A stretch of 64,000 nt of DNA from Paralvinella palmiformis (Eukaryota; Annelida; Polychaeta; Terebellida; Alvinellidae), in contig JAODUP010000011.1 of the NCBI GenBank assembly GCA_025642065.1, positions 124,001 through 188,000 on the forward strand. The letters run 5' to 3'. Made by a program: the position numbers and the translations under genes. This document shows positions 27,701 through 42,300 of the stretch, piece after piece (within the stretch, counting starts at the first letter, position 1; each line of letters opens with the position of its first letter). The notes under the pieces were generated by a model, which did no database searches, had not been told where the DNA came from, and worked only from the letters and a program-made list of their open reading frames with translations.

Positions 27701-28574
27701 TGTTCACGGTTAAAATCCTTGATGACTTGTGAAGTCTTGTAAGATGAATCAGGAAACCAGACCTGTCCAGCCTGCTGGATGCACTGTAAGTGAAAAGTGT
27801 ATAAGCCACTTTATTAAATGATTGTCAAAACTTAATCAAACAAAAACATCATTCAAAGTACAGAAACAGTATGGAAATTAGAACAGCTGCACACAAAGGT
27901 TAGTAGGGCAAAGAGAGATTCCTGTAAATAAGTGTTGCTCTTGCAACACAAAACTTAATTACACAACTACAATAACAATCCAGTATTCTATCAACACAAT
28001 AAATAATGTAGCAGAAGACACAAGTCAATAAGATATGAAATGTATTATAAAGAATTGTATTTGCAAGAACCAATAATTCTATGTATCAAATCTACCATCA
28101 AACCATTATAGATATAATGTATGAAAATAATAATTAGTTAAGGTTTAACCCAAGACTACTAGAGCTAAAAATGTCTCATGTTGGCTAAGTTAATTTTATA
28201 CAGTCACTAAGCAAAGATATGACCCCTTGCCAAGACACCAAGTACCCTATGGTTTAATCAGCTAACTGATTACTAAGACTGGAAACTCCTTGTAATAGCC
28301 TGCCAATTAGCCACTTATCAAATTTTCTTAAAGATTACTGAAATGTACCTCCTTTTGGTTTTAAGCAGTTCATGTCACTGATATTAACAAGCAATTAAGA
28401 ATTATAAATAAACATGGCAAATAATGCCGCTGGAAAATTCTTGAAAAAAATCTAGTTTCTTTGTAATCGAGGAAACTGAAATTACGTAGTGGCCAAAGAA
28501 ACAAAGAAGAAATATCAAACACTAAACTCCAGGTGTATTTAGGGTCTATCTGATCATCATAAATGGTAAATGTC

Positions 28575-28612
<38 letters not shown>

Positions 28613-29392
28613 TATACCAGTCTACATACTTAGAATTATATGATGCTTTGAATGTTTCACCAGCCAACCTGTCAACGTGTTTTTGATCAAAACATAAACA
28701 CTAAATGATAGAAACGTCTATCTATGTTGATAGTTTGGTGATAAGTTTGATGTTTGAATGTGGATAGAGTTGAACATATTACATACAGACAATAATAATT
28801 CTCACCAGATTCTCTACATCCCTTTCCAAATTGAGTTAACTTAAGTGTTACCGACCTTAGAATCTGAGTCAAGGTTAGCTGGGTCAGCAGGTACCATAAG
28901 CTCTACGGATCTCGTCTCTACTGCAATAACCCCAAGTGGAATACCACCCAGTCTGAAATATAAAAATATTGGTCAACATTCTATCACATATGAGATCCAT
29001 ACTACTTCCCATCTCTTATCTCTCATTCTCTTATGTCCATGCACACACACACACACACACACACACACCTGGCTCTGCCAACAACCACAGTTTGGGCCCA
29101 AGCTGACATGATCTCTTCAAATGAGTCCTTGTCAAAGAATCCTCCCTGCCAAGATTCTGGATCATTTGGATTTTCCCGTCCTGCCAGCATATGTCGTGGA
29201 TCATATGGAGTCTTGGAAGGCATGAACTCTATCTCACGGTCTATGGGATCTTTAGGATTCGTGATTGATAGTGGACCATCATGGTACTATAAGGAGATCA
29301 TCAGAAGTATAAAAGAAATTAACGTGGATGAAGTTAGTTATCATTATTATTACTATAATATAGACCCAATCCAAGCTCTCTTGCTCCCTCTG

Positions 29393-29436
<44 letters not shown>

Positions 29437-32400
29437 AATCCACACATACACATATATATATATACCCACAAACACACACACACTAAAGAAAATTACAAAT
29501 TTAAGCAACTAGTAACTAGTGTAAAGCATTCTATTAATCAGTTTAAAATACCTTAGGCATATAAGACAGCCACTTTAACATGATGACAACTCCTTCAAAA
29601 TCATCAGGGGCCACTGCATGTGAAATACCATTATTGTGCATGATTTGAATGCCTCCAAGCTGGTTGTTACTGGTATACACCTCACGTCCAAGGACCTACA
29701 CAGTTACACAAAAACAACGTTAATAAATTAATAATAATAATATTAAGTGTAGATTTAATCAAGTACCCATATTAGCTTAAGTAAGTAATTAAGTAATTTT
29801 ATTTACAATTTACAATCTTGACAATAATAGTGAGCCATTCAATGATACCCTAATAATATATATGTGTGTAAAACACAATATAAAAACCAAAAAAAATTTA
29901 CCAGTGAAAACAAGCATGACCAGGTGCTGTTTTAGAAAAGATTTTAACTTTTCAAAAGACAGTGCACTTCAAAATTAACCAAGAACAAATCATACTTTCA
30001 CTCCAAAATTAACTGTTATATGTACAAGTTATATGATTCAATTTAACCTATTATGAGGCAATCAGTAATAAAATCAATGAGAGCCTTTATTTGTATACCT
30101 TATTTCCATGTCAGACTAAATGGACGTCCAACAAGCTAAATACTAGTTAACCCAAAATTACTTCCTCAACACATGCAGCATAGATACATATGACTGAGGC
30201 CACAAATCAGCACAATACACCAGTTAGAAACATAGTTAAAGTGTGATAAATATAAAAGGCATTTTGGACCATACATATAAATAAACTATATACAAATAAA
30301 AATCATAATTACAGTACTAGATAATTCTGTGTCATGCCATATACCTAATCTTGTATATATGGTACTTATGTTTACCTTATTCAATGCTCCAGCACCTGTG
30401 AGTATGATATGTGAGTTCTCCACCTGGACAATTCTCTGACCAAGACGTACCAAGTAGGCTCCAATACCAACAGCACGACAGGTCACCTAAAACAGACATT
30501 GATGTAACATATAATTTTACTTGATGAATCAATGAGATGACTATGATGTATTAATACCAAGAAAAATAAAAAAACTATACTAGCAATCATCATAACCATC
30601 ATCATCATAATCATCTTTATCTCATCAATGTGCCCAATCTACTTTATTTCTATACAATACACATAGATGTTCTAATTACCATACTGATGGTGACAATTTC
30701 ATTATAAGCCTGTGACGTCTCGCCAGCTATCATTCCTGAAGCACTCAAGCTCTCCACACCAATACCATCGTCCTGACCTACAACAACAGGCAAAAGAAAA
30801 ATTTACATCTAGCTTAAATAATCTCATATCTGTTTAACATGGCAAGGAACAAATATCCAATATATCTATTTGAGTCAACTACTATTATAGAACCAGACAT
30901 GGGGTCAATTCCATTTTGTCAATTCCAATTCCATTTGGTCAATTCCAATTCCACATCAAATTTACCAATTCCAATTCAATTTCAATTAAAAGATTTTCAA
31001 TTCCAATTCTGTTTTTTTACCAACACTTTTTACCTACTACTTTTTACCATGAATACCTACTCGGAGTACCTACTTGGAATACCTACTCTGAGTAGTTTAT
31101 ATTTCAAATAGGATTTGTCACAGAAGAAATATTTCTGAATTAAAAAATTAAATGGTAAATTAATTTGTGGATTTCATTTTTTTTGTTGAAAATTTCAATT
31201 CCAAATTTATCAATTCCAATTCCATTTTTTTTAAATAATCAATTCTAATTCAGGAATTGGAATTGACCCATGTCTGAACAGAACCTTGCTTCATCAATGA
31301 TTGATACCAGTACACTCTGTATGAATTAGCAATTGTGTGTGCTTACTGCCTTAGAATGTATCCCCTATAACAACTGACTTACATATAAACATAGTAGAGG
31401 TCAGTATCTATGACCTAGTTGCATTACTGATTTTGCTCTGTATGATATACAAACATGTGAACATATATGTGTGGGGTAACCATAGCAGAACTGTTTGGAC
31501 AAGAAAGTAATGGATCTATGAGTTATCAATCTATGCCATCAACCTTATTTAATTTTTTATGATAAGACCAGTGTTTGTTTTTTCTATCTTTCCATCATTA
31601 TTTTTCATATTATTCATTTCACAAACTTAAGCATTCATTACTTTCCTGCAAACACACCTTCTTCTCTATATACAAACATGTTCTTAAAAAATCACATATT
31701 TATAGTACTATCTCTTGATCACTTCTCAAATTACTTACTTTAATGATTGTGTAAGTGCAAGAGAAATATTTGTTATAAACTATTGAAACTTATTTTCCAA
31801 AATAAATTAATATATTGAATATTTCTTACTCCAGCCAATTTCGTTTATGCCAAAGCATGATCCTGAATTCATGAGAGTTACAACAGACTGTGAACTAATA
31901 ACTCAGTGCACATAACAGGATAGGTGAGTGTATTTATAGCAAACAACTCTTACCAATGATATCGATCAGTTTGTATCGTGATTCACCTTCATCTTCAATA
32001 AGTTCAGCATGTACAGAGTTCATGGCACTAACCTTCTTGAAGTCTTCTGGACTTAGATATAGGTATTTAAACCCCTGTTGCATAATAATGACATAGGGTA
32101 ATAGAGATATTTGATGAGTGATATTTATATTAAGTGTTTATGTGCACATGTGTACAGACATATTTATCTCTTTTAGACTAAATGAATTTTGTTTTATGCA
32201 ATTTGATTGCTCTGCCTCAACAATGAGCGTCTACATTTAACACCATTATCTAACACAGCCATTACTGTTATAAACACGCCATCACATTTATAACACAATA
32301 GGGCCTCACCTTTTCTGGGTCCTCTTTATCTTCCCAAGCTACCCTAAAGAGATGTTTTATCTCCTCAGCCAGACCTAATCTTGCTCCACTGTTAGCTGCC

Positions 32401-32900
32401 AGGAACAGCCTAGGTAAGCCTTCTTTGCGAGCTAACTCTGAAGCTTTCTGTGTATTATAATCAAATAAAAGAACAATAATACATCACTAGTTAATAGGTG
32501 ACACTGATATGGTTGATATGGACACGTATAAGAACAAAGTGGAAAATGACCAAATTTGACAACGTTTTCCGCAACAAACTAGTATAGATTGATCAACCTG
32601 CCACTGATAATATTGAATCTGGACTGATTTCATATATGAATTATAGTTGATTAAAATGATAGTAATTCTTTCTCCTATTTCAGTATTTCATAGATGACTA
32701 AGTAATAACTAATATTTTGTACAAAATCAGCTATAAATATTGTCAATATGATTTATATCAACAAAGAGTACCTATACTCTAGACTGAGTACCTATATAAG
32801 TGAATAAATAAGGACATATAAACCATATTTATTATTGACATTAACACAGAGTAAAAACTAAGATATGCCAGCTTCTGTGAACATGTAAAAAATAGAATTA

Positions 32901-32948
<48 letters not shown>

Positions 32949-33696
32949 TTATATTACCTGAAACAGCAGGTCTTCTCTTGGTCCAAATGATCCAATTGTG
33001 AATGTGATGTCATTACCAATCACAATTATGTCTCTACCTTTGGGGAATTCTGGTGTTTTCAGCGTCATTTTCCAAGCCACTATACCTATCTGTAACAGTA
33101 AAGATAGGTAAAAAAAAAAATACTATTATTACTACTACATAAAAGGTTGTAATTTAAAAAATAAACCAATGTATACTTGAAAAAAAAACATCATTTACTA
33201 CTGGGAAAACAAGTATTATTGTTTTGTGGTCACTTGGCATATGTGACTGGCTAACTAAAACAAAGAGTATCTATCTGAAGGTAATCCGGTGAAATATAAA
33301 ATGAAACACCCTTCAGCCACAGACAAGCTGGAAATTTAACCTCAATCCTAGATATATGTGGTTAACCAAACTGAATTCATTAATCACATTCTACACACAA
33401 TTGGTGATCAAACAAATCTATTACTAACCTCATTTTCCCCTGGCAGACGATTCTGTTCACAGAGTTTGTTCTTATTGTCAAGAACTAGTTCGACACACTG
33501 CAGAATATCACAGGGTACCTCATCGATGTTATACACTGATTCAGCCTCCTTCCACAATTTATGCAGTGCCTAGTTGAAAACAACAATATAGCAACTTACA
33601 ACAAAAATCTTTCAACAACCAAGACAGTATATTAATTCAGACTTATTTATTACCCAACAGAGTAAAGTAGCTAAACTAAAATAAATTATCCATATG

Positions 33697-33750
<54 letters not shown>

Positions 33751-35709
33751 TGCCGGTATAAAGAAAACAATACAAGTTACCTGTCTGAACATCTCAGGAT
33801 AGTCATAGATGTAGGTGGTGCCATTAGATTGAGCTTGGAATCGCTTTAGCTGTAGATGATCTTTTGTTACATATGGTGTACTCAATAGCAGACCATGAAG
33901 TGGGCCTTGTTTAGTACCATAAGCTTGGAATATAACCTGAATGGAACCAGATAGTCAGAAAACACTCAAATAAGGCTGATTAACATTGCACCTCTCATAG
34001 AATATATATATATATATATATAATATAAATATACATACATACATACATACATAGATAGAATATATACTGTATTATATCATCATTATCATCACCACCATCA
34101 GTATAAGAACCCTGACCAGAAGGATTTCAGTGCAGTGCTTTCTCATAAATAGAACAACTGAGTGTTAAGTGAATTTCTCAATCTGTACATTAGTACATAT
34201 TAAATCATTTATCTATTCCAAGCATCAGCTCCCAGGCTGTGGAACGAGTTGCCAAACCACATAAAACAAGCAGCAAGTAGAGACATATTTTGTAAGGTTC
34301 TTAAAACCTATTTATTTAAATTGGTGTATTTATAATATTAAACCAATTTATTATGAATGAAATGTATCTGATCTATATGAGCTCAGAATATGTTGTGAAT
34401 AATTGTGTTTTAAATGTTAAGTGCCTTAGAGCAATTTCGGTTGAATAAGGCGCTATATAAAATACTATTATTATTATTTAGTATTATTATTACTTACAGA
34501 CAAAGCTAACAGTTTCATGTCTCCTTAAAATCAGAAAAAGAAAAATGTCTCTGACCAGATGAAGAATGTCCTCTTAATATCAGTATTATTACTACACTGA
34601 GATGTGAATAACCAATCATTTACCTGCCCAGTTTGTTCATCAGTGACTTCTCGGTACATTGTGATATCTAAATAGTAACCACTCTCATTACTTAGAAACA
34701 GTCTGATAGGAAACCGTGTACCACTGCTAACCACTCTGTGTCAGGATACAAAATCATTCATTAGCACAACCAGAATATTTAGTTTTTTTTTACTGGCAAG
34801 TAAGTTAGTGTGTGTGTGTGTGTGTGTTTTAGCTGTATATAATAAGGCACAGGCACAGAGAATCTCGAACCGTGAATTCAAACTCTGGACGTTTCTTCAG
34901 GGGACTGAATCCAGAGTGGCGACTTTTCATGCTGAGACATGTGTGTGTGTGTGTATGTATGTGTGGATACAAGCATGCACATACATGTGCATATATATTA
35001 CCTTATTGTCATTTTAATCTCAGCTTGCAACACACGCAGTTTCCAGATTCTGCTGCCATACCTCATTACCATACTACGTACAGTCTCTTCGAGCTGGAGA
35101 AATATAAAATGGTACTCTGGTCACACACACTCACACAGAAACACAAACAGACATCCCTTCATTATTATAACTACATATTATACTATCCTAAAAGATCTTA
35201 CCTTGGCAGGATCAGCCAGTGTTAAAGTTGGCACAAAGTTCAAGAAGATATGATTGCAATCTGTACGCTTTGACTGAAAAATAAAATAAAATAATACATA
35301 GCAATAACACAAACAAATCATGGCAACTGACACCTACATAATTGCCATACATCAATGCACTCAATATGAGCAGTAAAATGCAATATATTAAATATATATC
35401 AATGCCATCTATGACTAGAACAACAATGGTTTCTGATCAATATTTTATCTATCTGGATAAATCAGAAAAAGGTTTGAAATAATTCAATTCATAAATACTA
35501 ACATCTTTAACTATTAAATAATTAATCTTATTTCAAACATTGTAATTTACCAATAACTCTCCAGAATTTAAATTATAATGTGTTGTATAAAATATAAAAT
35601 GATTAGATATATTATTAAACAATTGTTCAGAAATTTAAGTTTTGCAACTTAACATCCACTTTACAATCATATCTGCATCATATAAATGTGTACCTAAATA
35701 ATTTATATG

Positions 35710-35773
<64 letters not shown>

Positions 35774-38530
35774 ACAAATATTTAACCAATATGCATCTTA
35801 TCTAAATACATTTGGAACATAATACAAATGTGGATAAATGAAGTACCAGTACCAATAAAAGCCATTCAAAGCCACTGTACAATAAACTACAAGGTTCTGC
35901 AGCAAAATGGAAAAATTCTAACAAAACTGTACAATAGAAAAATGAAAGCCAAGCTAAAACAAACACAAAATCTCAAACAATCCTCAAAACAATTCGTTTA
36001 TGTTCTCAATGATGACAAATTTCACACCAGTTTCCTGGAGAAATATAGCACTGTAACATGACTAACACTTGTTTCATTACTATAACTGCTTTGCATAAAA
36101 TATAACCAAAAAACATTACTACAAAAAACAATAGTGCTGCATCAAACCATTAAACATGGTCTGTTTGGAGAGGAGGTAGACACCCCAAACCCAACAGTTT
36201 ACGGATCTCTTCCAAATACATTTGCAATGTATCTGATGATCCAGGCTTAATTTCAATACCCATATAATGCATAAAATACAATATCATCCATCAAACAGAC
36301 AAAATATTTAAACTTGATTTAAGCACTCTAATGTTCAGCATGAAAATAATTCCACATAATAAAGGTTATTAGTAAATGCATTAACACTAACACTGTGTCT
36401 GTTAACTGTTATCCATACAATCCAAAACAACTGCTGCTGTATGATCAAGCAATTCAAATAATGCAACCAGAATATTTAAATAGGTGTTATATAATAAAAA
36501 CAACAACTGAACTATTCAGCACTTATCAGAACACGTCATCAAAACTACCTTAAAATTGAAAAACAATTAGAACAATGTTTACGTTAATAGCCAATTGAAG
36601 GGTACATTTTGCAGAGCTTGGATTAGTTTGCATGCATATCTAAAAGCATAGCTGAACAAACAATGACAACCAGCAAATCGATGTCTGTTCTGAACATCCA
36701 GTCTATATTATCATAATAATAGCATTGCAATATATTGGTTCCATAAAGCACTCTGCTGCTGTTGTCATAAACAAACTGACCTATATGTAGCCATAACAGA
36801 AATAAAATAAAAATCTACTTAATTCTAAGCGGCTACAGTTTAAGTTAGATTAAATGCAGGCTATTTGCTGCAAATTATTTACACATACATAACTAGAATT
36901 GTGGCTTATGTTGAACGAGTTTCAACTTAAATATGTTTTAGTAAATATTGTCTTACTGTATAACAGGCTTTTAGCCATTCACCGATCAAGTCATTAAAAT
37001 GGACAACATTAATCACTTGGAACTGGTGAATAGTTGAAGACAATGGATGGCGGATAATGAATACATTAATTTCCAATTCTACCCTATCAGGTTCGACTGC
37101 ACAAACAAATATCAGCTATGAATACAACCAAATGTGATATGAGAGAATCAATTTTAAAAATGTTTCTCAGGAATGTGGTAAAGCCATAATTTCATCTTCT
37201 CTAAAAGCCTGCTGTAAAACATTAACTGATCAAACCTATCATTGTATGTAGACCACAGAGGAGAATCGCAGCCAGCAGATGTAGTTATGTAAAAAGTAAA
37301 TATTTGCTCATTCATTCACTCATTCATTTCAGTTAAGATTACTGACCAATTACAGTCAAGCTTCATTATAACATGGTGTCTAGGATACATGATCTTAACC
37401 ACATTACAGATGGACCCCAGATAGCAATGGTCTGTGTGTACATTAGTGGTGGGAGGGGGGTGACTTAATATAACTTTTTGCCGGGCCATTTTCTCATGTA
37501 TTTTCTCCATTTTAATAAATGAGAATAACCTTTAGGAAAGTCAACTAATTCTTTGTTGTGTTTTCAAATAGATGACACAATAGATTCAATTTAATTCAAT
37601 TACAGTGATGGACTATATCAGTACTAACACTGATGCTGACATGCTGCCTAAGTAAGTGTTGCTTCAAATTTGTTTATCTGCTGAAAATTCCATCAAAGGC
37701 AGCAACTATAGTAATCATTAAATGGACATTTATTCCAGCATTAAATAATAATAATAATATGTGACATTTAGATAGTGCCCTATTCAGCTAGATAGCTGCT
37801 CGAATGCACTTTACAATATTATTATCCCTGACTCAGATCTGTTTCCACCCAGCACACATCTCAACTCCCAAGGGAGCATACAATGCATCCTGCCATTATA
37901 AGCACAAAGCATTACTCAAAACACATAGCCATCACGTCCTGTCAGGTTCTGATTTATTATGGATGAGTGACTCTAACTAACTGCGCTACCACGGCTCGAT
38001 GATATTAGATTATGTTATGATACTAACTTGGTACATGTATAATTAAAATAGCTATTTCCAGTATTATTTTGAGGGGGGGGGTTTGAAACATTATCGTGGG
38101 ACACTCTTCCCTGTGATTAACCTTGATGTACTATTGTGATCACCTAATTTCTCTCCAACAGATTAAGATTTTCATTTGTTATTCAAGATCTACTATTTGT
38201 GTTGTGCATTCAGTATAGATACATACTGATAGCAGTTTTATTTGGAAATATTTTCTCTACATGTAACTAATAAAATACAGATAATAGCTGTGAACTGCTA
38301 TAAAAGTATTCAAAATTATTTGAAGGGTGGAGGCACATTTCTGTAAATGGTAAAAAGCCAGTAATGTGGAATATTTTCAGCAGACTAGCTACAGAAATTC
38401 ACCCCAAAAATATATCTCCAGGCCAAATAATTGAAAACCAAGTGCTCCCGAGTTATTACAACATCTATGCTATACTGGACTGCATTATAAAGGAGCCAGA
38501 CTGCAACATGTTTCTCTCTCTCTCTTTCTT

Positions 38531-38561
<31 letters not shown>

Positions 38562-39246
38562 CACACGCACACATACACACACAATCATTATAAGAAAGCA
38601 AATTATATATCGCAGCAAGTGACGAACACAAAGCCACTAAAGAACAATAACAATTATAATTAAAATACCTTTTCGCCACTATTCTAAATGAACACAAAAT
38701 ATAATAAACTTTAATGTGAATCATCTGTTGAGTAAATCTTACAAAAGCTGCTCTTGGTTAACACATTCAGATTAACAAAATAACTGACAGGCCACAGAGA
38801 GAGAGGGAGAGCCGTATTACTCTCATTAAATTACATGCAGTTTCACAGAATACTCCTTAATGACACTAGTTATTGAAACAGAAGCTGCCAAAGAGACAGC
38901 TACATATACAGAGCAAGCACACAAACATTAATAAACAGCTTCACGTCAAACTTAGGCATAATAGCCAATTAAGCAGAAACCTCAGTAAACACTGAATTAG
39001 CACAAAGGGTCAATCACGTATGCCATAGATATATTACTAATGACGGGCTGACTCACTTATACTGAGCTAGTACTGGTAGTGTAGATGTCAATTTTTACTC
39101 ACCATTGGATGGGAGAATGCAAACTCAAGAGCATCCATGGCTTCTAACAAAGTGCGCTCTCCTTCATTCTGCAGGTACTCAAATGAGGCTTCCTACAATT
39201 TAACAAGAGAAGGGTAATTTTAGTGCTACACAATGTAAATGGCTTT

Positions 39247-39306
<60 letters not shown>

Positions 39307-42300
39307 GCGTGTTAGCAGTGTCGGGTGGGGCACTGGCATAGAGAATCTTGAATCATGGCCATAAACTCTGGAACATTCATCCAGGGACTGAACACAAAGT
39401 AGTAACATTTCATGCTAAGTCAGTGGGTGAGATATGTATTATTTCACCATTTTCTAAGTCACTGTGCTACAACACTCCAAAAAGTGAATCATCTATAGTC
39501 ATGTGATTGACATTACCACACCCAGGTCAAAGCACAATCTATCTGTATGTATTCATTTTATTTATAACAGTATTGCTTCCATACCTTAGTAACGAGATCA
39601 GAATGACGAATGATGGATCTGACAAAGAACCTATAATCTGTGACCTCTTGACCCTTAGCAACCTGCTGCAATTAACAAAATAGAACACATAACCACTCAA
39701 TAACACATACACACACAGAGAGGCATACAAAACATGAAACACAGTAATTTATTTCATAAGAAAATATACCAAACTTACATGAAATATTTAACAGACCATC
39801 ACTTACTCTAATTATATAATACACACCTTAGCTTTGCCCAGGTACAGATGCATTCTGTGGTTAGCTATGGGGATAGCTTCCAAGTCGAAGTTTCGCATCC
39901 TGTTGATTTCTAACTGGAAGGCAAGTGCTGGTTCAAGATGTCGATAAATCCGGTCCTCTGTGAACTGGAGACACAATCAATGTTTGAATGAAGAAATAAA
40001 GACAAACACCAAACAGGAACGACTGGCAACAACAGGTTAAATATCTCAAGATTACCATTTCAAGGGACTACAATTGATGTTACATATCAACTATGACATA
40101 TGAAATGGTTTAAGTGGTATGCCATTAGCCATGGTAATCTAAGCCAGTAACAAAACCTTGATGTTTGTAGAGAGATCCAAAGCATCTTCAAACATAGGCA
40201 TCTATCTAGTATGTACATCAAGAACCCAGCTACAGATAAAGCAAGCAGTTAAGCAACTAATATTTGAGTTAAAAGTACAGTTTAAACACAAGGTTAATTA
40301 ATGCTTCCATCGTTAAAACAAGCCACAATGTTACAGCCACAGACATCAGTGGATAGTCTGTACCTTAAGACAGAATGAGTGGGTGACTCAATGATTTCTT
40401 TAAGGTTTGGCACAGACATGGGGTCAATTCAATTCAATTCTGGAATTGATTATTTAAAAAAAAGGAATTAGAATTGACAAATTTTGAATTGGAATTGAAG
40501 TTTCCTACAAAAAAATTAAATCCACAAATTAATTTACCATTAAATTTTTTAATTAAGAAATATTTCTTCCATGACAATCCTACTTGGAATATAAACTAAT
40601 CGGAATAGGTATTCCAAGTAGCTACTGGGAGTAGGTTCTCTGAGTTCCTACTCATGGTAAAAAGTAGTAGGGAATTAAATAGGAGTTGATAAATTTCATG
40701 TGGAATTGGAATTGACCAAATGGAAATGAGTGGAATTGGAAATGGAATTGACAAAATGCAACTGACCCCATGTCTGGTTTGACACTAGTTTCACCTGGGG
40801 CTACTTCCTACGGAAATGAGAGATGATCATCCCACAGACAGAGACAACACTTGGATTTCATCCCAGAACATCTATGACCCAATGTGATACCAACTGTAAC
40901 ATGGATATGCCCACAATTTACCTCTAGAGTTGTTGCAACTGTCTGGATGTCCAAAAAGACCTGCGTAACACTTAAGTTAGGAATCTAGCCAGAACGTTCT
41001 GGAGTTTTCCATTTGTCATGTTGACTTTAAAAGTTTCAAATTTTCCCAATTTCCCAATTTTAAATAATAGATGCTTAATTTGTAGCTCCTGATTATTATG
41101 ACTAAACAACTGTACAATATATGTCAACATAATAAAAGTTTAATTATCAGAATTACAGTACATGCAGATACTGCTACATCCACATATCTGAATGCCAGAC
41201 TAGGCTCTATATATAGTCAGTTTAAACCAAACAACCCACACTAAATAATTGCACAAGTCAATTTTGGCAAAACGTAGATCTAAAACAACATCCACACTAA
41301 TAGAAGTGATTGAAGGGTGTATACAATAGAATCTCAATATGAAGTACCTAAAATACTTGTTTGGAATATTGAAAAGATGGGTTATATTTACTCCCAAAAA
41401 ACAACCTTGTGTTTTAAGAACTTACAAGGCATTCATATCAATATGAAAGATACCATTCACAACCAAAGTAACAAAGTTACAAATAAACATAGAAGCCAAC
41501 TCTGATGTATATTGGATTAATATAATGTTTCACTTCTCAATTTCTGTTTAAGAATGTCAGCCATGTATCAAAATAGTCTTAATCACAAGATGTTAAAACC
41601 AAACCAAAACTTTAAAATATTAAAGAGAAGGGTGCAAAAATAAATTAAACAAACTTGAGTTAATGCAAACAAAATGAGTGCTACTGCAATGTTTACTACA
41701 ACTCTAGATAGAGATATTACAAGTAGATAGATGTGTTATTTATATTCCAGTTTAATGAAAACAGACAAAACTGACAAAAACCGTGGACTAAATAATAATG
41801 GAGTAAACAGTGGACAATGATGGAATATATTCATGAATAAAATTTATCTAAAAACCTAAATAATTCACAACCAAAAAAAACCCACTAAACGTTCCACTTG
41901 ATATAACCGTCACAGAGTGAATAAAATGTGGAGAAAAGACCAGAATGTAAATGATAACAGGCTCTGCAATCTCTGAGCTAGGAATAGTTTTTTAATTTAT
42001 ATATTTATTATATGCATGTGTGTATGTGGAGGCAAACCTAGTTGGGCCAAGGTCTTCGGATACCTGTCACATGTGGTAGTGATGTAAAACTACCAGTAAA
42101 CAATAGCTAGTTTTGGATAATCCCCTTGAGACAGCCAAAATACTGATAGATGAAAGAAGTGGTTATCAAAACTGTTGTTATTACTGCCCATTAATGTTTT
42201 AGTAGATAACTCGTCAATGTTACAAGAGAAACCTTTACGCAACAAAATAATCATCTTGTTCGCGTGTAATTACAGTCATGTGATAAATAGCATGTTAATT

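Noticed and set aside
29033..29437. 134-codon plus-strand ORF
   Set aside because: Antisense of ACC exon 44 joined to CA, CT and AT microsatellite translation; not a gene.
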